From an uncultured Oscillospiraceae bacterium (GTDB lineage Bacteria > Bacillota_A > Clostridia > Oscillospirales > Oscillospiraceae), in contig CAAGIU010000291.1 of the NCBI GenBank assembly GCA_900770015.1, forward strand, positions 1-5,193: a stretch of DNA of 5,193 nt, given 5' to 3'. Below, in pieces: positions 1 through 4,352 of the stretch (positions within the stretch are counted from its first letter, which is position 1; every line of letters starts with the position of its first letter). The translations under genes were made by a program, and so were the position numbers. The notes under the pieces were generated by a model. That model was not told the origin of the DNA and did no database searches. It was given only the letters and a program-made list of their open reading frames with translations.

Positions 1-596
1 GCGATGAGAATGGCGGACTTTTTTTGGCCCTCAGCCTGCAGGATGGCCTGACGGCGGTCACGCTCGGCCTTCATCTGCTTCTCCATGGAGTTCTGGATAT
101 CAGCGGGAGGCAGAATGTTCTTCAGCTCCACCCGGTTGACCTTGATGCCCCAGGGGTCGGTGGCCTCGTCCAGGATGGCGCGCATCTTGGTGTTGACCAC
201 GTCACGGGAGGTCAGGGTCTGGTCCAGCTCCAGGTCGCCGATGATGTTACGCAGGGTGGTGGCGGTGAGGGTCTCCATGGCCATCATGGGCTGCTCCACG
301 CCGTAGCAGTACAGCTTGGGGTCGGTGATCTGGAAGTAGACAACGGTGTCGATCTGCATGGTGACGTTGTCCTTGGTGATGACGGGCTGGGGGGGATAGT
401 CCAACACCTGCTCCTTCAGGCTGACCCGGCGGGCGATGCGGTCGACGAAGGGCCACTTGAAGTGGATGCCCACGCCCCACACGGTATGGAAGCCGCCCAG
501 CCGCTCGATGACGTAGGCCTTGGACTGCTGAACCACGGAAATATTGGGAATAATGAGCAGGAAGATGACTGCCAGGGCGATAATCAGAATAATCAT
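1..596 (-). CDS. SPFH/Band 7 (stomatin-like) membrane protein, C-terminus cut by window edge
   Basis: Membrane-anchored SPFH-domain protein of the stomatin/QmcA type; family members oligomerise on the inner face of the membrane and organise microdomains and membrane-protein quality control. Visible are 198 residues. A single hydrophobic anchor lies at about 1-18, then the SPFH core with RLGGFHTVWGVGIHFKWPF (about 32-50), NVTMQIDTVVYFQITDP (77-93), LRNIIGDLELDQTLTSRD (115-132) and WGIKVNRVELKNILPP (149-164), and the start of a charged coiled coil (KQMKAERDRRQAILQAEG). All of these are typical of the family, whose members usually run to about 300 residues, so roughly 100 are missing. The ATG at 594-596 is chosen because GGAGG (604-608) sits 7 bases upstream. 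It follows the NfeD gene by 33 bases with no visible promoter or terminator between, so the two should be co-transcribed. A seven-base homopolymer at 19-25 lies in the coiled-coil codons, but the frame stays open through it. Confidence 0.95.
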   Translation of the reverse strand, partial: MIILIIALAVIFLLIIPNISVVQQSKAYVIERLGGFHTVWGVGIHFKWPFVDRIARRVSLKEQVLDYPPQPVITKDNVTMQIDTVVYFQITDPKLYCYGVEQPMMAMETLTATTLRNIIGDLELDQTLTSRDVVNTKMRAILDEATDPWGIKVNRVELKNILPPADIQNSMEKQMKAERDRRQAILQAEGQKKSAILI

Positions 597-629
597 AACA
601 TTACCTCCGTTTTCTTTTGATGGATGGGT

Positions 630-1076
630 TTACACGGATTCGGGGACTTTCACAGGGGAAACGAAGACCTTGACGCCTTCGATCCGGTCCACCCGGACCT
701 TGGTGCCTTCGGGGATCGTGGTTCCGGCGGTGCTGCGGGCGGTCCAGGTCATGGCGCCCAGCTTCACCTGACCGGTGTAGCGGATGTTGTCAATGTCGGC
801 GGTCACCAGCCCGACGGAGCCGATGATACTGTCCACATTGGTTTTTGTGAGCTTCTGATGCCTGCGCAGTATGGGGCGGAGCATTGCCAGCAGTCCGGCG
901 GAAACCACAAGAAACGCCGTTACCTGCACCCAGAAGGGAACATGCAGCAGACACAGCAGCAGCGCCACGGCAGCTCCGGCGGAGAACCAGAGCGAAACCA
1001 GCGCCACCGTGCCGGCCTCGATGATGAGAAAGCCCACCACCAGCACCAGCCAGAGGATCACATGGGTTGTTAACAT
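630..1076 (-). CDS. NfeD-family membrane protein (short form)
   Basis: Short NfeD-like protein of 148 residues that normally works with an SPFH protein such as its downstream neighbour (compare the yuaF-floT and nfeD-stomatin pairs). Three hydrophobic segments lie at about 6-24, 27-44 and 47-68, followed by a basic stretch (RRHQK, 71-75) and a C-terminal beta-rich OB-fold domain at about 82-145. The OB part carries family hallmarks: SIIGSVGLVTADI (83-95), GQVKLGAMTWTARS with the conserved Trp111, and IPEGTKVRVDRIEGVKVFV (121-139). The protease domain of long NfeD proteins is absent, which is normal for this class. The start at 1074-1076 is supported by AGGAGG (1085-1090) 8 bases upstream. A longer reading from a GTG at 1121 is excluded because it would begin upstream of the predicted transcript, next to the -10 box. 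Transcription should come from the promoter at 1112-1140. Identity is firm; the cellular role beyond partnership with the SPFH protein is inferred. Confidence 0.93.
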   Translation of the reverse strand: MLTTHVILWLVLVVGFLIIEAGTVALVSLWFSAGAAVALLLCLLHVPFWVQVTAFLVVSAGLLAMLRPILRRHQKLTKTNVDSIIGSVGLVTADIDNIRYTGQVKLGAMTWTARSTAGTTIPEGTKVRVDRIEGVKVFVSPVKVPESV

Positions 1077-1111
1077 TGGAAACACCTCCTGTTTCTTTTT
1101 TTGATGATACG

Positions 1112-1140
1112 ATAATATCACATGGTCACGTGATTGTCAA
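1112..1140 (-). promoter_or_regulatory. Sigma-A type promoter of the nfeD-SPFH operon
   Basis: Read on the minus strand, a perfect -35 box TTGACA (1135-1140) and a -10 box TATTAT (1112-1117) are separated by exactly 17 bases. An AT-rich stretch precedes the -35. Transcription would start near 1105, giving a leader of about 29 bases that contains the AGGAGG ribosome binding site of the NfeD gene. Confidence 0.85.
1117..1134. promoter_or_regulatory. Imperfect 18-bp palindrome filling the nfeD promoter spacer (possible operator)
   Basis: The plus-strand sequence ATCACATGGTCACGTGAT matches its own reverse complement at 14 of 18 positions, with perfect outer arms ATCAC/GTGAT. It occupies the whole space between the -10 and -35 boxes. 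A dimeric regulator bound here would block RNA polymerase. This is inferred from symmetry and position only; no regulator gene lies in the window. Confidence 0.45.
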
Positions 1141-1220
1141 TAGTAATTTTAAGATCATCTGATGATTCCCATTCCATTGTACCACGGAAACCGCCCGTTG
1201 TCCATCGAATCCCCACGGGA

Positions 1221-1250
1221 TTGACAGAGGATGGGAAGCTGTGGTATAAG
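1221..1250 (+). promoter_or_regulatory. Sigma-A type promoter reading toward tcdA
   Basis: A perfect TTGACA (1221-1226) is followed after 18 bases by TATAAG (1245-1250), a 5-of-6 match to the -10 consensus. Transcription would start near 1257. That gives tcdA a leader of about 168 bases that contains the whole inverted-repeat element at 1279-1389. I see no better promoter closer to the gene. Confidence 0.7.
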
Positions 1251-1278
1251 GTAGTAAAATGCTGATCGGGTTAATGCG

Positions 1279-1389
1279 GCAAATTGTAATTTGTAGGTGC
1301 GTTGCATGGAACCGGGTAACGAACGGCGTGCGCAAGGCTCCCTCTGGGAGGGAGCCTTTGGTGTGTCAGCCCGCCAAATTACAATTTGC
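1279..1389. repeat. 111-bp palindromic intergenic element with 15-bp terminal inverted repeats
   Basis: The left end GCAAATTGTAATTTG (1279-1293) and the right end CAAATTACAATTTGC (1375-1389) are exact reverse complements. Each end is also nearly self-palindromic (CAAATT/AATTTG arms around a 2-base centre). The interior contains a perfect hairpin (1334-1358). No open reading frame of note and no clear target-site duplication are visible. The architecture resembles small dispersed palindromic or MITE-like elements in gut Clostridia genomes; that resemblance is from memory and not tested. The element lies between the tcdA promoter and the tcdA start codon. Confidence 0.6.
1334..1358 (+). terminator. 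Perfect 11-bp hairpin, terminator-like but with a short T tail
   Basis: AAGGCTCCCTC (1334-1344) pairs perfectly with GAGGGAGCCTT (1348-1358) around a 3-base loop. On the plus strand it is followed only by one more T and then GG, so the U-tract is poor; on the minus strand there is no T tail. It may be a weak terminator or attenuator in the tcdA leader, or just the core of the surrounding repeat element. The hairpin is certain as sequence; its function is not. Confidence 0.4.
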
Positions 1390-1424
1390 TGGACCGAACC
1401 GATTATGATGGAAGGAGCGATCCC

Positions 1425-2144
1425 ATGAACGAACAGTTTTCCCGCACCGCCATGCTTCTGAGCGAAGAGGCCGTGGAGCGGTTCCAAAATGCCCATGTGG
1501 CCGTGTTTGGCCTGGGCGGGGTGGGCGGCTATGTGGTGGAGGCGCTGGCGCGGGCCGGCATCGGCAGCCTGGACCTCATCGACAAGGACGAAATCAGCCT
1601 GTCCAACCTGAACCGGCAGATCCTGGCCACCCGGGCCACCGTGGGGATGCCCAAGGTGGAGGCCGCCCGCCGCCGGGTTCTGGACATCAACCCCGACTGC
1701 CGGGTGCGCACCTTCCCGGTGTTCTATCTGCCGGAAACCGCGGACAGCTTTGATTTTACCCGGTATGACTATATCGTGGACGCCATCGACACCGTCACCG
1801 CCAAGCTGGCCCTGGTGGAGCGGGCCCACGCCGTGGGAACGCCCATCATCTGCTGCATGGGCACCGGGAACAAGCTGGACCCCACTGCCTTCGAGGTTTC
1901 GGACATCTCCAAAACCAGCATGTGTCCCCTGGCCCGGGTCATGCGCAAGGAGCTGGGCAGGCGGGGCATCCGCCATCTGAAGGTTGTCTATTCCAAAGAG
2001 GAGGCCCGGAAGCCCACCGGCTGGGAGGAGGAGGCAGCCGCCGCCGGCAAGCGCCAGATCCCCGGCTCCGTCCCCTTCGTCCCCGGCGCCGCAGGCCTGA
2101 TCCTGGCAGGCGAGGTGCTGAAGGATATCGCAGGCATCGGCTGA
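1425..2144 (+). CDS. tcdA: tRNA threonylcarbamoyladenosine dehydratase (TcdA/CsdL, E1-like)
   Basis: Cytoplasmic ThiF/MoeB-superfamily enzyme that uses ATP to cyclise N6-threonylcarbamoyladenosine at position 37 of ANN-decoding tRNAs to the ct6A form. The 239-residue protein shows the nucleotide-binding loop GLGGVGG (29-35), the acidic turn and adenylation motif DKDEISLSNLNRQ (53-65), Lys77, and VDAIDTVTAKLAL (118-130) with Asp122, the usual E1-like ATP-site residues. Family-specific stretches follow: GTGNKLDPT (146-154), SKTSMCPLARVMRKELGRRG (162-181) and the C-terminal PGSVPFVPGAAGLILAGEVL (213-232). It is slightly shorter than the 268-residue E. coli protein, as is common in Firmicutes. 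The ATG at 1425 is preferred because AAGGAG (1412-1417) is 7 bases upstream; the in-frame TTG at 1386 lies inside the inverted repeat and lacks such a site. It stands alone, divergent from nfeD and convergent with the GH13 group. The gene symbol rests on family motifs; another YgdL-like ThiF role is a small possibility. Confidence 0.94.
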   Translation: MNEQFSRTAMLLSEEAVERFQNAHVAVFGLGGVGGYVVEALARAGIGSLDLIDKDEISLSNLNRQILATRATVGMPKVEAARRRVLDINPDCRVRTFPVFYLPETADSFDFTRYDYIVDAIDTVTAKLALVERAHAVGTPIICCMGTGNKLDPTAFEVSDISKTSMCPLARVMRKELGRRGIRHLKVVYSKEEARKPTGWEEEAAAAGKRQIPGSVPFVPGAAGLILAGEVLKDIAGIG

Positions 2145-2242
2145 CCGCGTGACCCAAAGCGTTCTGCAGGGTGCCGCGCTGATTTACGGTGCAAATTACC
2201 ACCCGGCCAGTGTAGGGTAGGATATGCGTATAGTATCATATA

Positions 2243-2283
2243 AAGCCGCCGCAGATCCCGTTTTTTCGGTTCTGCGGCGGCTT
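2243..2283 (-). terminator. Strong hairpin terminator between convergent genes
   Basis: AAGCCGCCGCAGA (2243-2255) pairs perfectly over 13 bp with TCTGCGGCGGCTT (2271-2283); CCG/CGG in the loop can extend the stem. On the minus strand it begins two bases after the stop codon of the small Cys-rich gene, and the stem runs into TTTATAT, a reasonable U-rich tail. On the plus strand the stem is followed by GATTATT, a weaker tail, so it may also serve tcdA, whose stop lies about 100 bases before it. I see no other terminator for tcdA. Confidence 0.8.
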
Positions 2284-2285
2284 GA

Positions 2286-2456
2286 TTATTGGATTTTTTC
2301 CTGAATCTGCCGGGCGATGGTGCAGTTGGGCTCGTAAATGCAGGAGCCGAAGCAGCAGTCGCATTCGCTGACGGCGCCGTCTTCCAGCTCCACCGTCACC
2401 ATGCGGCTCTGATCCAGCTGGCGGCAATAGCCGGTGAGGAAAAGCTCTTGCTCCAT
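2286..2456 (-). CDS. Small cysteine-rich protein of unknown function (56 aa)
   Basis: A 56-residue open frame that I do not recognise as a named family. It begins MEQELFLTGYCRQLDQSRMV, has an acidic middle, and contains six cysteines at 11, 32, 34, 35, 39 and 45, clustered as CDCCFGSCIYEPNC (32-45), then an amphipathic tail TIARQIQEKIQ. There is no signal peptide or membrane segment. The Cys cluster suggests metal (Zn or Fe-S) or disulfide chemistry, but this is inference. Evidence that it is real: an excellent GGAGGAGGG site (2462-2470) 5 bases before the ATG, a start one base after the GH13 stop codon, and a strong terminator hairpin beginning two bases after its TAA. It is therefore probably the last gene of the capA-GH13 transcript and translationally coupled to the GH13 gene. 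Its short length explains why automated callers may skip it. Confidence 0.82.
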   Translation of the reverse strand: MEQELFLTGYCRQLDQSRMVTVELEDGAVSECDCCFGSCIYEPNCTIARQIQEKIQ

Positions 2457-2457
2457 G

Positions 2458-4302
2458 TTATCCCTCCTCCACGGCGCAGAAGCCCCGGGGCGCCAGGGTC
2501 AGGCAGTCGGTGGTGATGGTGTGCAGGTTGACGCCGAAGATCACCCGGCCCACAGGGATGTTCCAGGGGTCGCCGCTTCGGTTTACATAAATCTTGATCT
2601 GTTTGCCCTGATAGCTTCTGGTGTAGCCCAGGTGCTTGTCCCCGGCGGTGAAAAAGGAGATGTCGCCCAGCCGCAGAACCTCCTGGCTCTGGCGCAGCCG
2701 GCCCAGGCTCCGGAAGAAGCCGAGGATTTCGGGGTCCTCCCGGCCCCAGGGATAGGTGCGGCGGTTGAAGGGGTCCCGGTAGCCCTCCATCAGCGCCTCA
2801 TCGCCATAGTACAGGCTGGGGCTGCCCGGCAGGGTGTACTGCAGGAAGGCGGCCATCTGCAGACGGTCCCGGGCCACCTCCATCTGGTTCCGGGACAGGC
2901 GGCGGTGGGCCTTTTCCTCCCGGCTGCCGTCGAAATCGTCCACCAGCGCGGTGAGGATTCTGGGGGTGTCGTGGGTGCCCAGCAGGTTCATGTTGCAGGA
3001 AACCACCTGGGGCGGGTAGTTCTCCACAATGGACATGACGGTGTTTCGGAATTCTCTGCCGCTGTCCCAGCCGCGCATGAAGTTCAGAATGGCGGTGCGG
3101 AAGGGGTAGTTCATGACGCTGTCCAGCTCCGCGCCCACGAAGTAGCGGCGGCGCTTGCCGTAGGCCATTTTGTTGGAGGCATCCTCCCAGACCTCCCCCA
3201 GCAGCAGGGCGTCGGGCTTGATCTGCCGGATCCGGTCGTGGATCATGCGGATGAATTCGTCGGGCAGCTCGTCGGCCACATCCAGCCGGAAGCCGTCGGC
3301 TCCCAGCTTCATCCAGTGGGCCACCACGGAATCCTCGTCCGTGATGATGTACTTAATGAAGTCGGGGTGCATTTTGTTGACGGTGGGCAGGGTATCGAAG
3401 CTCCACCAGGAATGGTAGTTGGTGGGCCAGGTATAGAAGGTGTACCAGTTGTAATAGGGGGATTTCTCGGTGCAGAAGGCGCCGTTTCCGCCGAAGGTAC
3501 GGTTGCGGTCAAAGTAGAGGCTGTTGGAGCCGGTGTGGGAATACACGCCGTCCAGGATCACATGGATGCCCCGCTCATGGGCGGCGTCGCACATGGCCTT
3601 GAAGTCGGCCTCGGTGCCCAGCATGGGGTCGGGGGTCTTATAGTCGCCGGTATCGTAGCGGTGGTTGGAGAAGCTCTTGCTGATGGGGTTCAGGTAGAGA
3701 ATGGTGGTGCCCAGGCTGGCGATATAGTCCATCTTCTCGGTGATGCCCCGGAAGTTGCCGCCGAAGAAGTCGTTGTTCTGGACGATGTCGTTTTCATCCG
3801 GCGCCCAGTCCACGTCCTCATACCAGCTGCTGTGGACGGTGTAGGGCTCCAGCTTTCCGGTAAGGTCACAGCTGCCGCTTTTGGCGAAGCGGTCGGGGAA
3901 GATCTGGTAGATGATGGCGCCCTTGGCCCAGTCGGGGGTGGTGAAGTCCGCGGGGACGCAGCTGACCTGCCAGAGATCGCCTGCCTCCATGTTGGCGTCG
4001 TCGCCCTCCTTGAACAGGCGGAACATGCCGTGGGGGTCGTGGATCTGGAAGTAATAGAAGTGCAGTCCGGGGGCAAACAGGGAAAAGTCCCCCCGGTAGA
4101 TGTCGTAGGCGCCCTCCTGGCGCTCCCGGTACATTTCGATATACCGGGCGGGGCTGCCGTCTTCATAGCACAGGACGATCTCCGCCCGCCGGGTGGCCAC
4201 GGAGGTGGGAATGTGGACATGCAGGGTGCACATCTGCCCCGGCACCAGGGTGCCGAAGGGGTCCTTGAACTTGAGCTGCTTGCTGTCGAACAGTATTCTC
4301 AT
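2458..4302 (-). CDS. Cytoplasmic GH13 alpha-glucan hydrolase (neopullulanase/cyclomaltodextrinase-like)
   Basis: A 614-residue alpha-amylase-family enzyme. Domains: an N-terminal beta-sandwich (about 1-118) of the kind that precedes the barrel in neopullulanases and maltogenic amylases; a (beta/alpha)8 barrel (about 125-535) opening with IIYQIFPDRFA (130-140); and a C-terminal beta domain (about 540-614). Conserved regions are intact: NPISKSFSNHRYDTGDY (205-221), DGVYSH (251-256), GFRLDVADE with nucleophile Asp341, LLGEVWED with acid/base Glu370, LLGTHDTPR with His444 and stabiliser Asp445, and GSPSLYYGDE (493-502). There is no signal peptide, so it should act inside the cell on imported maltodextrins, cyclodextrins or pullulan fragments; the exact subfamily and substrate cannot be set from motifs. 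Region I reads SH where many homologues have NH. The ATG at 4300-4302 has GGAG (4310-4313) 7 bases upstream. It follows the CapA gene by 50 bases and is coupled to the small Cys-rich gene downstream. A possible cre site lies just upstream. Confidence 0.96.
   Translation of the reverse strand: MRILFDSKQLKFKDPFGTLVPGQMCTLHVHIPTSVATRRAEIVLCYEDGSPARYIEMYRERQEGAYDIYRGDFSLFAPGLHFYYFQIHDPHGMFRLFKEGDDANMEAGDLWQVSCVPADFTTPDWAKGAIIYQIFPDRFAKSGSCDLTGKLEPYTVHSSWYEDVDWAPDENDIVQNNDFFGGNFRGITEKMDYIASLGTTILYLNPISKSFSNHRYDTGDYKTPDPMLGTEADFKAMCDAAHERGIHVILDGVYSHTGSNSLYFDRNRTFGGNGAFCTEKSPYYNWYTFYTWPTNYHSWWSFDTLPTVNKMHPDFIKYIITDEDSVVAHWMKLGADGFRLDVADELPDEFIRMIHDRIRQIKPDALLLGEVWEDASNKMAYGKRRRYFVGAELDSVMNYPFRTAILNFMRGWDSGREFRNTVMSIVENYPPQVVSCNMNLLGTHDTPRILTALVDDFDGSREEKAHRRLSRNQMEVARDRLQMAAFLQYTLPGSPSLYYGDEALMEGYRDPFNRRTYPWGREDPEILGFFRSLGRLRQSQEVLRLGDISFFTAGDKHLGYTRSYQGKQIKIYVNRSGDPWNIPVGRVIFGVNLHTITTDCLTLAPRGFCAVEEG
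2462..2470 (-). promoter_or_regulatory. Ribosome binding site of the Cys-rich gene, embedded in the GH13 3' end
   Basis: On the minus strand GGAGGAGGG sits 5 bases before the ATG at 2454-2456. The same bases encode the final Glu-Glu-Gly of the GH13 enzyme, whose TAA (2458-2460) is one base from the next start codon. This arrangement favours termination-reinitiation coupling of the two proteins. Confidence 0.8.
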
Positions 4303-4335
4303 ATGGAATCTCCGAACCTCAATTTTCTCTTTCTT

Positions 4336-4349
4336 TGGAAGCGCTTTTT
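4336..4349. promoter_or_regulatory. Possible catabolite-responsive element (CcpA cre) before the GH13 gene
   Basis: The plus-strand sequence TGGAAGCGCTTTTT agrees with the loose cre pattern TGNAARCGNWWWCA at all fixed positions except the final CA (12 of 14) and contains the palindromic core AAGCGCTT. It lies in the 50-base gap between the CapA stop codon and the GH13 start. Its position before an alpha-glucan hydrolase fits catabolite control. I see no convincing promoter inside the gap, so it would have to act as a roadblock or on a promoter lying further upstream. Confidence 0.35.
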
Positions 4350-4352
4350 GCC

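Noticed and set aside
24..620. A 198-residue plus-strand open frame opposite the SPFH gene
   Set aside because: It is the mirror of the SPFH coding sequence, rich in Gly/Val/Leu/His with no ribosome binding site. The minus-strand SPFH protein accounts for this region fully.
1154..1166. Small palindrome ATCATC-T-GATGAT upstream of the nfeD -35 box
   Set aside because: The arms are only 6 bp in AT-rich DNA and the site lies outside both promoters; too weak to claim as an operator.
1194..1219. CCCGT/ACGGG inverted repeat just upstream of the tcdA promoter
   Set aside because: Five-base arms with a 16-base loop are expected by chance in this base composition.
1259..1408. A 49-codon plus-strand frame (ATG at 1259) through the inverted-repeat element
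   Set aside because: The start codon falls almost at the predicted transcription start with no real ribosome binding site. The peptide is dictated by the palindromic repeat, so it is unlikely to be a leader peptide.
1386..1424. An extended tcdA N-terminus starting at the TTG at 1386
   Set aside because: The extra 13 residues begin inside the terminal inverted repeat, lack a ribosome binding site and are not typical of the family. AAGGAG at 1412-1417 clearly serves the ATG at 1425.
1155..1976. A 273-residue minus-strand open frame over tcdA and the intergenic repeat
   Set aside because: It runs antisense through tcdA and then through promoters and the inverted-repeat element; its sequence has no family resemblance and no start signal.
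2191..2199. GCAAATTAC after tcdA, resembling the terminal repeat at 1375-1389
   Set aside because: Only about eight bases match and there is no partner repeat or hairpin, so I do not call it a second or decayed copy.
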